A stretch of 64,000 bases of DNA. It comes from Nocardiopsis mwathae (GTDB lineage: Bacteria; Actinomycetota; Actinomycetes; Streptosporangiales; Streptosporangiaceae). The stretch is from assembly GCF_014201195.1 (NCBI RefSeq), contig NZ_JACHDS010000001.1, positions 2,232,001-2,296,000 on the forward strand, read 5' to 3'. Numbering within the stretch: the first letter of the stretch is position 1; each line of letters starts with the position of its first letter. Shown piece by piece: positions 1-9,268 of the stretch. Below the pieces are notes generated by a model. It did not search any database and was not told the DNA's origin. It saw nothing but the letters and a program-made list of their open reading frames with translations. Position numbers and translations under genes: made by a program.

Positions 1-976
1 CCCGCACATGCGCCACCGCCGCACGCTCCAGGCGCGTGCGCAGCGGCACCCCCTCCAACTCCACATCCGGGCGTCGGAACACGAACCGGAACACGTCGCG
101 GTTCCCCGGAGCCGAGCGCTCCACCAGCGTGAACCGGCGCTGGAAGGCCAGAATGTTGGAGTCCGGCGCCAGATACTCCGCCAGCTGCGGGTCCAGCAGC
201 CACGACGTACACGTCGCCACCGGGTAGTCCACGCCGAAGCAGGAGGCGAAGAACCCCCGCGCCCGCGCCAGCGACGCGTCGATCCCCCCGGCGTCCAGCC
301 GCCCCCCGGACGGAATGTGCAGCCGCAGCGCCGGCGCCCCATGGGCGAGCTCAGGCGCCGCCCCGGCCGCCTCCTCTGCCGCGTACCAGGTCACCGCCCC
401 CTGCTCGACCAGCCGCGCCGGCTCGTACTGCAGCCGTCCCAGCTCGAACAGTCCGCCCCGGAACGGCAGCGCGATCCACGAGGCCACCTCCAGCCCCACC
501 CGACCGAACATCGTGCGGTTGTGTCCCACGTGCCGCCCGACGTCCCGCAGGGTCACCGCCCCCACCTCCCAGGGCACCCCGTTGCGGTCGTACCAGGCAC
601 GAAGCGCCGGAACCGCCGCCGCGAACGCGAACACCGGCGTGCACCGCGCCCGCGCGTCGGCCACCTCCGGCAGCGGCGGCCAGTGCCGCCACTCCCCCGA
701 ACCCGCGGCCAGGTCCGCCCGCAGGCGGGCATACATCCGTTCCACCAGCCACAGCAGCTCCGGCGACCAGGTGCCGTCGGGCCACAGGCCCACCAGCTCC
801 GCCTCGTCCTGGGCGGACAGCCCGAAGGGCGCCAGCGCGGCGCCCGCGCCCGAGCGGGGCGGCAGCGGGCACGCCCCCTCCGGCAGCGGAAGAGCCGCTG
901 CCTGCTCCAGCCAGCCGCGCATGTCCTCGTCAAGGTCGAACCGGCGCACCACAGCATCCACGTCCATGGGCCACAT
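1..976 (-). CDS. GNAT-like acyltransferase domain protein (NAT_N/GNAT_C type), 3' end outside window
   Basis: About 325 residues are readable on the minus strand and the C-terminus runs off the left edge. I chose the ATG at 976 because a GGGGAGG lies 7 bases upstream; a second in-frame ATG is at 967. The first part has Trp-rich segments (LLWLVERMY, WEVGAVTLRDVG). The last third carries LRLHIPSGG, ARGFFASCFG, CTSWLLDP and SNILAFQRRF, the pattern I associate with the two-part putative acyltransferase family (NAT_N plus GNAT_C, DUF5596). The substrate is unknown. It is divergent from the acyl-CoA synthetase at 1155, with which it shares a 178-base promoter region, so a link to acyl-CoA metabolism is possible but only inferred. 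Confidence 0.7.
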   Translation of the reverse strand, partial: MWPMDVDAVVRRFDLDEDMRGWLEQAAALPLPEGACPLPPRSGAGAALAPFGLSAQDEAELVGLWPDGTWSPELLWLVERMYARLRADLAAGSGEWRHWPPLPEVADARARCTPVFAFAAAVPALRAWYDRNGVPWEVGAVTLRDVGRHVGHNRTMFGRVGLEVASWIALPFRGGLFELGRLQYEPARLVEQGAVTWYAAEEAAGAAPELAHGAPALRLHIPSGGRLDAGGIDASLARARGFFASCFGVDYPVATCTSWLLDPQLAEYLAPDSNILAFQRRFTLVERSAPGNRDVFRFVFRRPDVELEGVPLRTRLERAAVAHVR

Positions 977-1154
977 GGTGGCGCCTCCCCGCCGCCCGCG
1001 CCACCACCCCTCCCCCGTGCGGCGCGCCCGCGGCCGCGGCAGGGGCCGGTGACCACGGTCGCCCGCGGCTGAGGGCACCATCACACACAGGGGAATACTC
1101 TGGAACACGACCACAGCAACACCCACAATCCTCCAGAAAAGGGGACGACCACCG

Positions 1155-2777
1155 ATGCTCGACCCGGCGCAGCAGGTACGCGACTGGCTCGCCACCTACG
1201 ACTCCCCCACCGCATCGGTGGCCCACCTGCTGTGCGACCGCCATCCCCACGACGCCCTCGCCGTCACCGAGGTCGGCCCCGACCTTCTCCCCCGCGACCT
1301 CACCTACGGCGAACTCGCCGAGCGCTCCGCCGCGCTGGCCGCGGCCATGGCCGACCTGGGTATCACCCGCGGCGACCACGTCGCCACCCTCATGGGCAAG
1401 GGCACCGAGCTGGCCGTGGCGGCCGTGGCCATCTGGCGGCTGGGCGCCGTCCACGTGCCGCTGTTCACGGCGTTCGCTCCCAGCGCCATCGCCCACCGCC
1501 TGGTGGACTCGGGCAGCCGGCTGGTCATCTGCGACGACGAGCAGCGCCCCAAGCTCGATCCGGGCGAGGACGTGCCCGCCGACGCGCCGTGGTACGTCGT
1601 CACCACGGGGCCGCTTGCGCTGCGGGAGGGGGACCGCACGCTGGCGGAGTTGACGCGTGGGGCGGGTTCGGCTCCCGCTCCGGTGGCGGTGGGCGGGGAG
1701 GCGCCGTTCGTGCTGCTGTACACGACGGGGACGGCGGGCCCTCCGCGGGGGGTGGAGGTGCCGGTGCGGGCGCTGGCGGCGTTCCACGCCTATCACCGGT
1801 ACGGGTTGGACGTGGCCGATGACGACGTGTACTGGAACACGGCGGATCCCGGGTGGGCCTATGGGCTGTACTACGGGTTGGTGTCGCCGTTGCTGGCGGG
1901 GCATCGGACGCTGCAGTTGCGGGCGGGGTTCGATCCGGAGCTGACGCTGGATGTGCTGGCGATCTTCGGGGTGACGAATCTGGCCGCCGCTCCGACGGTG
2001 TACCGGACGTTGCGGGCGACGACGAAGACGCTGCCGCCGGAGATCGCGGTGCGGCGCCTGTCGAGCGCGGGTGAGCCGTTGAACACCGATGTGGTGGGGT
2101 GGGCCGCGGATACGTTCGGGGTGCCGCTGCGCGACCACTACGGGCAGAGCGAGTTGGGGATCTGCGTGGGTCACCAGAACCACGAGGATGGGGCGGCCGA
2201 TGTGCGGGTGGGGTCGTTGGGGACGGCGCTGCCGGGGTGGTCGGTGACGGTGTTGGAACCGGTGGCCGACGAGGAGGCGCCGGTGGGCGCGTTCGGCCGG
2301 GTGGCGGTGGATGTGAAGGCCAGTCCGCTGATGTGGTTCCGGGGGTACCGGGACAATCCGGGTGCGTCGGCGGCGCGGTTCACGCCGGATGGGCGCTGGT
2401 ATCTGACCGGGGATACCGGGAGCCGGGACCGGGAGGGGTATCTGTACTTCTCCAGCCGTGACGATGACGCGATCCTGATGTCGGGGTACCGGATCGGTCC
2501 GTTCGATGTGGAGACGGCGCTACTGCAGCACCCGGCGGTGGTCGAGGCCGGTGTGTACGGGGTGCCGGACGAGTTGTCGGGGCAGACGGTGGCGGCCAGC
2601 ATCGTGTTGCGCGATGGGGCGCGGCCGAGTGAGGAGCTGGCCGAGGAGCTGCGGGATCTGGTGCGGGCGCGGTTCGCCGAGCATGCCTATCCGCGCCGGA
2701 TCACGTTCGTGGATGAGTTGCCGCGGACGGCATCGGGGAAGATCCGACGGGGCCGGTTGCGTCCGACGGGTGGGTGA
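1155..2777 (+). CDS. AMP-dependent acyl-CoA synthetase (acetyl/medium-chain type)
   Basis: 540 residues, the normal length for short- and medium-chain acyl-CoA ligases of the ANL superfamily, which form acyl-AMP and then acyl-CoA in the cytosol. Visible motifs are the phosphate-binding loop YTTGTAGPPRG at about residues 189-199 (an Arg replaces the usual Lys of PKG), SSAGEPLN, DHYGQSELG, YLTGDTGSRD, the hinge region SRDDDAILMSGYRIGP and the C-terminal PRTASGKIRRG with catalytic Lys529. The start is an ATG preceded by AAAAGGGGA. Codon use looks G-richer in the second half but the frame is continuous. The exact acid substrate cannot be read from sequence. It converges on the pterin dehydratase gene. 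Confidence 0.88.
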   Translation: MLDPAQQVRDWLATYDSPTASVAHLLCDRHPHDALAVTEVGPDLLPRDLTYGELAERSAALAAAMADLGITRGDHVATLMGKGTELAVAAVAIWRLGAVHVPLFTAFAPSAIAHRLVDSGSRLVICDDEQRPKLDPGEDVPADAPWYVVTTGPLALREGDRTLAELTRGAGSAPAPVAVGGEAPFVLLYTTGTAGPPRGVEVPVRALAAFHAYHRYGLDVADDDVYWNTADPGWAYGLYYGLVSPLLAGHRTLQLRAGFDPELTLDVLAIFGVTNLAAAPTVYRTLRATTKTLPPEIAVRRLSSAGEPLNTDVVGWAADTFGVPLRDHYGQSELGICVGHQNHEDGAADVRVGSLGTALPGWSVTVLEPVADEEAPVGAFGRVAVDVKASPLMWFRGYRDNPGASAARFTPDGRWYLTGDTGSRDREGYLYFSSRDDDAILMSGYRIGPFDVETALLQHPAVVEAGVYGVPDELSGQTVAASIVLRDGARPSEELAEELRDLVRARFAEHAYPRRITFVDELPRTASGKIRRGRLRPTGG

Positions 2778-2822
2778 GGCCGCCGGCGGGGCGGGTGCCG
2801 GGTGCGGTGGCCGGTGCGTGGG

Positions 2823-3128
2823 TCAGCCGCGGGGCAGTGCGTCGGCGACGAGCCGGTCGATGCGTGCGGCGATCCGCATGTCGTGGCGGGTGAGGCCGTG
2901 GGCGGCGTGGGTGGTCTGGTGGAAGGTGATCTTGTTGTAGCGGATGTCGATGTCGGGGTGGTGGTTGACCTGTTCGGCGGCGTGGGCGACGGCGGTGACG
3001 AGGTGGATGCCGCTCATGAAGTCGGGCATCTTGACGGTGCGGCGGATCTCGTGGCGTTCGCGGTCCCATTCCCAGTCGTCGAGGCGGGCGAGGCCTTCGG
3101 TGATCTCGTGCTCGTTGAGCAGTGTCAT
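2823..3128 (-). CDS. 4a-hydroxytetrahydrobiopterin dehydratase (pterin-4a-carbinolamine dehydratase)
   Basis: 101 residues, the usual size of the PCD/DCoH family. These cytosolic enzymes dehydrate 4a-hydroxytetrahydropterin to quinonoid dihydropterin for recycling after aromatic amino-acid hydroxylation; some members assist molybdopterin metabolism instead. The family signature is intact: EQVNHHPDIDIRYNKITFH followed by THAAHGLTRHD, giving the E-x3-H-H-P...Y...H...H-D order. The ATG is preceded by an AGGAGACCC segment. No phenylalanine hydroxylase is visible nearby, so its partner is unknown. A 25-nt element repeated at 20456 lies about 170 bases upstream. Confidence 0.92.
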   Translation of the reverse strand: MTLLNEHEITEGLARLDDWEWDRERHEIRRTVKMPDFMSGIHLVTAVAHAAEQVNHHPDIDIRYNKITFHQTTHAAHGLTRHDMRIAARIDRLVADALPRG

Positions 3129-3232
3129 GTCGGGTCTCCTGTTTCGTGTGCGGTCGGTGGTGCGTGAGTGTTCCTACCGCAGTGACGGTCGGATCAATCA
3201 CGGTGGGTGGTGGGGCGGCGTAGCCGCTCGTT

Positions 3233-3252
3233 TAAGGTTTTCTAAGGTTTTC
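3233..3252. repeat. Tandem 10-bp duplication in a T-rich island
   Basis: The decamer TAAGGTTTTC occurs twice head to tail and is followed by a run of Ts, inside an unusually AT-rich stretch for this genome. A short GCGGC-GTA-GCCGC hairpin precedes it, so on the plus strand it resembles a hairpin plus T-tract, although no plus-strand gene ends nearby. On the minus strand it lies in the leader of the pterin dehydratase gene. Confidence 0.5.
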
Positions 3253-3295
3253 GTTTGTTGTTTTTTCCGGGTGGTCGGCGTGGGGAATATCAACC

Positions 3296-3320
3296 CCGCC
3301 TTTACGACGTAGATTCGTAG
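3296..3320. repeat. 25-bp element, copy 1 (shared with 20456-20480)
   Basis: This segment matches 20456-20480 at 24 of 25 positions. It contains CTACGAATCTACGTCGTA on the minus strand, with TACGA and TCGTA as an imperfect dyad. It lies 41 bases past the stop of the FecCD-type gene and upstream of the pterin dehydratase gene, both on the minus strand. It could be a regulator site, a promoter or a 3'-end element. Confidence 0.6.
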
Positions 3321-3361
3321 AGCGGCGGGTGCGGAGGCGACCCCCCTGCAGGGTTCCGCGG

Positions 3362-4375
3362 TCAGTCCATCCGCACCGTGGTCACCGCGGCCGCCCGGGA
3401 GCGGGCCCGCAGTACCACCGCGAGCACGAGCACCCCCGCCACCGCCGTCACATACCCTGTCGGCACCTCCTGGGGGCCGCTGAGTGAGCGCGCCACCAGG
3501 TCGGCGGCGACCACGACGAACGCGCCGACCGGCACGGCCGCCAGCGCCGTCCACCCCGGGTGGCCCGACATCAGCAGCCAGGCCACCCCTCCCCCGGCCA
3601 GCCCCGCCAGCGCCAGCGGGCCGGCCAGGGCCACCCCCGCCCCCACCGGCACCGCTGCGACGGCGACCAGGGCCAGCCGCCCGGCCACCGGCGCGGCCGC
3701 GGTAGCCGACGGCGCCCACCAGGCCGCCGCCACCGCCGGCAGAGCCGCTCCCAGGCAGACCGCGGCCAGCACGGGCGCCTGTTCCACCCCCAGCAGCGGC
3801 GACCCCACGACCACCCGGTGCGCGGCCGGGCCCACGAGCCCGCCCGCCGCGCTCACCACCAGGTACAGGGCCGCGGCCGTGCACACCGCGTCCACGACGG
3901 CCCCGGCCGGCAGCACCCGGCCCGAACGCAGTGCGGCCGCGCTCCCCCACCACCACGCCCCCAGCACCAGCCCCAGGCCGGCGGCTGCGGCCCCCGCGGC
4001 TCCGGCCGCGGCCGCCCCCGCCGGCACCTGGGCCACGGCCGCCGGGGCCAGCAGGATCGCCAGCATCGCGGCGCCGCCCATGCCCACCGTCCGCGGGCCG
4101 GCCAGCGGGGATCCGGTGGCCGTCTGGAGCACCGCGGCCGCGACCGACAGCGCCGCGCCCGAGGCCGCGCCGGCCAGCAGGCGCGGGACGCGCACCTCCC
4201 AGATGATGAAGTCCACCGACTCCGGGGCCGTGCCCGGCTCCCCCAGCGCTCGGGCCACGCCCCGCCAGGGCACCGGGAACTCCCCCACCAGCAGAGCGGC
4301 GGCCGCCAGGGCCGCCGCCGCGGCCACCGCGCCGATCAGGACCCACACCCGCCGGGCCACGTGCTGCCGGACCAT
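3362..4375 (-). CDS. FecCD-type iron/cobalamin ABC transporter permease (lone)
   Basis: 337 residues from the ATG at 4375, which has an AAGGG-containing upstream region; a GTG at 4438 is an alternative start. The protein is almost entirely hydrophobic. It carries FecCD hallmarks near the first third (RVPRLLAGAASGAALS, VLQTATGSPLAGP, VGMGGAAML) and a late PTGYVTAVAGVLVLAVV segment. Such permeases pair with a substrate-binding lipoprotein and an ATPase to import siderophores or cobalamin. No ATPase, binding protein or second permease is adjacent, so it is either an orphan component or diverged. Substrate unknown. Confidence 0.75.
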   Translation of the reverse strand: MVRQHVARRVWVLIGAVAAAAALAAAALLVGEFPVPWRGVARALGEPGTAPESVDFIIWEVRVPRLLAGAASGAALSVAAAVLQTATGSPLAGPRTVGMGGAAMLAILLAPAAVAQVPAGAAAAGAAGAAAAGLGLVLGAWWWGSAAALRSGRVLPAGAVVDAVCTAAALYLVVSAAGGLVGPAAHRVVVGSPLLGVEQAPVLAAVCLGAALPAVAAAWWAPSATAAAPVAGRLALVAVAAVPVGAGVALAGPLALAGLAGGGVAWLLMSGHPGWTALAAVPVGAFVVVAADLVARSLSGPQEVPTGYVTAVAGVLVLAVVLRARSRAAAVTTVRMD

Positions 4376-4477
4376 CGCCACCCTTTCCGCCTCACCCACC
4401 GAGGTGCGCCGATCAGCCGAACCTACCGGGCGCCGCACCGGCGGGCCAGCGACCCCGGTCGGGTACCGGGGGCGGGC

Positions 4478-5242
4478 TCAGCCCCACCCCTGGGGGTCGG
4501 GCGGAAGGTCGGAGGGGTCGTCCTGCTCCACCTCCACGGTGGGCACGTCCGCGGGCGAGGGCGCGTCGGTGGGCCGGTAGGTGCCGTGCGGGTCCGGGGA
4601 CACCCACGGGTCGCCCTCGGCATCCGGGGCGTCGGCGGGCTCCTCGGTGGCGGGGCCGCCGCCGGGGAACGGTTCGGATTCGCTGCCTCCGGCCTGGTCG
4701 GTGAGCCCGGTCAGCCACAGGTAGAGCAGGATGAGCAGGGCCGTGAACAGCAGCAGGACCAGGAGGAGGCCCATCACCACCCGCTGGTCGGTGGTGGCCT
4801 CGGCGGCCGGTCGGCCGGTGCGGGTGCCGCCCAGCCAGCGCGCGGCAGGGGGTCCGGGGCTGGCGGCCCAGTGCGGGGCGTAGTGGGGGGTCCCGGCGGC
4901 GGGGGTGCCCTCCTCGACGGCGACGGGGGCCAGGTAGGCCTCGGCCCCCGCCCGGCCGGGGGTATGGGCCACGGCCACCCAGGTGGCGGTGGGATTGGCG
5001 GTGCTGTGGGCCAGGACGCGGGGGGCGCGCTCCACGCCGGTGGCCTTGGTGACGGCGGCGGCGAACCGGTCGCGGGCGGCCGGGTCGGCGGCAGCGCCCT
5101 CGCTGAGCATCGCGACGCTGACGGGGTGGCCGTCGCGGTCGTGGGCGAGGTAGACGACCCCTTCGGGGCCGTGGCTGAGGCGGTGGCTCAGCCGGTAGGC
5201 GCCGATCTGGCGCGGGTCGGTCTGCTGCAGCGGCACGGGCAC
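4478..5242 (-). CDS. Membrane-anchored pseudokinase-like protein (kinase N-lobe remnant)
   Basis: I chose the GTG at 5242 because AAGGGGG lies 7 bases upstream; an ATG at 5308 is an alternative. From this start the protein is 254 residues. Its N-terminus reads like an actinobacterial Ser/Thr kinase N-lobe (QIGAYRLSHRLSHGPEGVVY, then HPVSVAML), but the ATP-binding Lys of the usual VAVK motif is Ala. No catalytic loop, DFG motif or C-lobe follows. About 100 residues later comes a single strong transmembrane segment (VVMGLLLVLLLFTALLILLY) and then an acidic Pro/Asp/Glu-rich tail. It therefore looks like a membrane sensor or scaffold, not an active kinase. It is divergent from the moxR operon. 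Confidence 0.65.
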   Translation of the reverse strand: MPVPLQQTDPRQIGAYRLSHRLSHGPEGVVYLAHDRDGHPVSVAMLSEGAAADPAARDRFAAAVTKATGVERAPRVLAHSTANPTATWVAVAHTPGRAGAEAYLAPVAVEEGTPAAGTPHYAPHWAASPGPPAARWLGGTRTGRPAAEATTDQRVVMGLLLVLLLFTALLILLYLWLTGLTDQAGGSESEPFPGGGPATEEPADAPDAEGDPWVSPDPHGTYRPTDAPSPADVPTVEVEQDDPSDLPPDPQGWG

Positions 5243-5373
5243 GGCTCGACCCCCTTCGCACGATTGCCCCGCTAGCTCCGTTCTGATCCCGGCACGAGCG
5301 GGTAGCATCGCCGTTGCGTCACCATCAACGTACCCGGCGGGATATCGCCGCAGATGGAAAGGCGGGCAGGCAC

Positions 5374-6444
<1,071 letters not shown>

Positions 6445-6452
6445 GCGGAGCG

Positions 6453-7424
6453 ATGCGCGCACACCCGCCGGCCCCCGGCCTGGACCCGCGGCTGCACGAC
6501 GCGCTGCGGCGCCTGGACCTGCGGGTGGTGCGGCGGTTGGAAGGGCTGCTGCACGGCGAGCACCTGGGGCTGCGGTCGGGGCCCGGGAGCGAGCCCGCCG
6601 AGGCGCGGCTCTATGAGCCCGGCGAGGACGACGTGCGGCTCATGGACTGGTCGGTGACCGCCCGTACCACCACCCCGCATGTGCGCGACCTGGTCGCCGA
6701 CCGGGAACTGGAGAGCTGGACCCTGCTGGACCTGTCGGCGAGCATGGACTTCGGCACCGGGCGGGCGGAGAAGCGCGAGATCGCCATCGGGGCGCTGGCC
6801 GCCGTCAATGTGCTGACCCAGCGGGTGGGCGACCGGTTCGGCGCGCATTTCCTGCACCGCGGCCGGGTGCGGCGCTGGCCGGCCCGCTCCGGAAAGGCCG
6901 CCCTGCCCGCCCTGCTGGCCACGGTGGCCGCCGCGCCGCGCGCCACGCCCGGCACCGCCGGTGGGGCCGCCTTCGCCGATGCCGTGGACGACCTCGCCCG
7001 CACCCGGGGACGGCGGGGCCTGCGCGTGGTCATCTCCGACTTCCTGGACACCCCGCCCGAGGCGGGCGCCCCGGTGCCCTGGGAGCGCCCCCTGCGCCGC
7101 CTGGCCGCCCGCCACCAGGTGCTGGCGGTGGAGGTCGTGGACCCCCGAGAGATCGACCTTCCCGACATAGGATTGGTCACCATGACCGACCCCGAGTCCG
7201 GGCGCACCCGGGAGGTCCACCTCAGCGCGAAGGTCCGGCGCGACTACCGTGCCGCGGCTCTGGCGCAGCGCTCCGCGGTCCGGGCCGGCCTGCGCCGGTG
7301 CGGTGTCCCCCACCTCGTGCTGCGCACCGACCGGGACTGGGTCGTGGACATGGCCCGGTTCGTCGTGGAGCAGCGGCGTACCGCCCACCGGCTCGCCCGG
7401 CATACCCCGGCGGTGCCGCGGTGA
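6453..7424 (+). CDS. DUF58 domain protein
   Basis: 323 residues; the ATG follows GGAGCG closely. The DUF58 signature is seen as YEPGEDDVRLMDWSVTART, and a VWA-like metal-site fragment follows as DLSASMDFGTG. A later VVISDFLDTP segment fits the VWA fold. It has no evident transmembrane segment. DUF58 proteins are encoded with MoxR ATPases and are thought to be their substrates or adaptors. Here the gene sits between moxR and the membrane VWA protein, so the three probably work together at the membrane. Confidence 0.9.
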   Translation: MRAHPPAPGLDPRLHDALRRLDLRVVRRLEGLLHGEHLGLRSGPGSEPAEARLYEPGEDDVRLMDWSVTARTTTPHVRDLVADRELESWTLLDLSASMDFGTGRAEKREIAIGALAAVNVLTQRVGDRFGAHFLHRGRVRRWPARSGKAALPALLATVAAAPRATPGTAGGAAFADAVDDLARTRGRRGLRVVISDFLDTPPEAGAPVPWERPLRRLAARHQVLAVEVVDPREIDLPDIGLVTMTDPESGRTREVHLSAKVRRDYRAAALAQRSAVRAGLRRCGVPHLVLRTDRDWVVDMARFVVEQRRTAHRLARHTPAVPR

Positions 7425-7464
7425 GGGCGCGGGCCGGGCCGCACGCCGCGGAAAGGACGCCCGG

Positions 7465-8412
7465 GTGACCTTCCTTTCCGCCGGGTGGCTGTGGCTGCTG
7501 TCGGCTCTGGCCGTGCTGATCGGCGTTTACGTGGCGGTGCAGTACCAGCGCCGCGAGTATGCCGTGCGGTTCACCAACCTGGCCCTGCTGGACCGGGTGG
7601 CCCCGGCCCGCCCCGGGTGGCGGCGCCACGTCAGCGCGGTCCTGTTCTGCCTCACCGTGGCCACCCTCATCCTCGCGATGGCGCGCCCGGCCATGCCGGT
7701 GGAGGTTCCCCGCGAGCGCGCCACCATCATCGTCGCCATCGACGTCTCCCCCTCCATGGCCGCCGCCGACATCGAACCCGACCGCATCACCGCCGCCAAA
7801 GAGGCCGCCCGCGGGTTCGTGGGCGCTCTGCCCGACCGGTTCAACGTCGGACTGGTCGCGTTCTCCGCGACCGCCGGGGTCGTCTCTTCCCCCACCCAGG
7901 ACCACCAGGCCATCGCCGACTCCATCGAGCACCTCCAGATGGCGCCGGGGACCGCCATCGGCGAGGGCGTGTTCACCTCGCTGCAGGCCATCGGCTCCTT
8001 CGACGAGGACGCCGGGCAGGACCCGCCGCCGGCCGCCATCGTGCTGCTCTCCGACGGTGAGAACACCAGCGGGCGGCCCATCGCCACCGCGGCCCGCGCC
8101 GCCGCCGAGGCCGAGGTGCCCGTGTCCACCATCGCCTTCGGCACCGGCGCCTCCATCATCGAGATCAACGGCCAGCCGGTCGAGGCCAACATCGACAAGG
8201 GCGCCCTGGAGCGGCTCGCCCAGGCCACCGACGGTCACTTCTACGAGGCGGAGTCCGGGGACGAGCTCACCGGGGTCTATGAGGACATCGGCTCCTCGCT
8301 GGGGTCGGAGACCGTGCACCAGGAGGTCGTCACCTGGTTCGTGCTCGCCGCGCTGCTGCTCGCCTTCGCCACCGCACTCGCGTCCCTCCTGTGGTTCCAG
8401 CGTCTTCCCTGA
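7465..8412 (+). CDS. VWA domain membrane protein (BatA-like)
   Basis: 315 residues from the GTG at 7465, which has GAAAGGA upstream. A transmembrane helix lies at each end (WLWLLSALAVLIGVYVAV and VTWFVLAALLLAFATALASL), plus a second N-terminal helix near LFCLTVATLILAMA. Between them is a VWA domain with a complete metal-ion-dependent adhesion site: DVSPSM, the PGTAIGEG threonine and LSDGENT. This matches BatA-type proteins encoded with MoxR and DUF58, probably exposing a von Willebrand domain at the membrane. It is the last gene of the unit. Confidence 0.9.
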   Translation: MTFLSAGWLWLLSALAVLIGVYVAVQYQRREYAVRFTNLALLDRVAPARPGWRRHVSAVLFCLTVATLILAMARPAMPVEVPRERATIIVAIDVSPSMAAADIEPDRITAAKEAARGFVGALPDRFNVGLVAFSATAGVVSSPTQDHQAIADSIEHLQMAPGTAIGEGVFTSLQAIGSFDEDAGQDPPPAAIVLLSDGENTSGRPIATAARAAAEAEVPVSTIAFGTGASIIEINGQPVEANIDKGALERLAQATDGHFYEAESGDELTGVYEDIGSSLGSETVHQEVVTWFVLAALLLAFATALASLLWFQRLP

Positions 8413-8512
8413 CCACTCGCGGCGACCGCGCCCGCCCGCGCGGCGCCCGACCCCGAACGGTACCGTTGGCATGTTTCTGCCGATGCAGCATGCGACGGAA
8501 AAGCAAGGGACG

Positions 8513-9268
8513 ATGCCGGAACCCACCCCCACCCCCGCGGTGATCTTCTTCGATCTCGACGACACGCTGCTGGACGACCACGCGGCCAGCTCGGCGGGGC
8601 TGCGCGCCCTCATGGAGCGGCTCGGCCACCCCGACTTCCAGGCCGCGCGGCGGCTGTGGGACGTCCAGACCGACATCTCCTTCGGCGCCTACCTCCAGGG
8701 GCGGCTCAGCCTGCAGGGACAGCGCCGCGAACGCGTGCGGGCGCTGGCCGTGCAGGCCGGGCACTCCCGCATCGCCGACGAGCACTGCGACGAGCTCTAC
8801 CAGCTGTACCTCGCCGCGCACAGGACGGCCTGGCGCCCGTTCTCCGACGTCGCCCCCGTCCTGGACGCCCTGTCCGCCGCCCGGGTGGGCCTGGGGGTGA
8901 TCACCAACGGCGCGGAGGCGATGCAGCGCGAGAAACTCGCCACCCTGGGCATCACCCGGTACTTCCGGACCATCGTGTGCGCCGATGCCGCCGGTGCCGC
9001 CAAACCCGACCCGCGGATCTTCCACACCGCCTGCCACCGGATGGGCGTCGCCCCCCACCAGAGCTGGCACGTCGGCGACCAGGTGAGATCCGACGCCCTG
9101 GGGTCGGGTGCGGCCGGGCTGCGCGCGATCCTGCTCGACCGCCACGACCGCTCCGGCGGGCAGGAGGAGACCGGGGTGACCACGATCCGCGGCCTGACCG
9201 ACCTGCTCCGGCTCGCCGGAGTCCCCGGACCCTCCGCCATCGGCGTCCCCGCCGTGGAGGGGCCGTGA
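8513..9268 (+). CDS. HAD superfamily hydrolase
   Basis: 251 residues from the ATG at 8513 (AAGGGACG upstream; an ATG at 8471 is an alternative). HAD motif I is FFDLDDTLLDDH, motif II is GVITNGAE, the motif III Lys sits in GAAKPDPRIF, and motif IV is SWHVGDQVRSDALG. A helical cap follows motif I. This is the subfamily that includes phosphoglycolate phosphatase-like and haloacid dehalogenase-like phosphatases; the natural substrate is not evident. Its stop overlaps the GTG start of the NUDIX gene, so the two are translationally coupled. Confidence 0.9.
   Translation: MPEPTPTPAVIFFDLDDTLLDDHAASSAGLRALMERLGHPDFQAARRLWDVQTDISFGAYLQGRLSLQGQRRERVRALAVQAGHSRIADEHCDELYQLYLAAHRTAWRPFSDVAPVLDALSAARVGLGVITNGAEAMQREKLATLGITRYFRTIVCADAAGAAKPDPRIFHTACHRMGVAPHQSWHVGDQVRSDALGSGAAGLRAILLDRHDRSGGQEETGVTTIRGLTDLLRLAGVPGPSAIGVPAVEGP

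Noticed and set aside
8-1072. Plus-strand frames at the left edge
   Set aside because: The minus strand here encodes a recognisable acyltransferase domain protein running off the edge; the plus-strand frames are its shadows.
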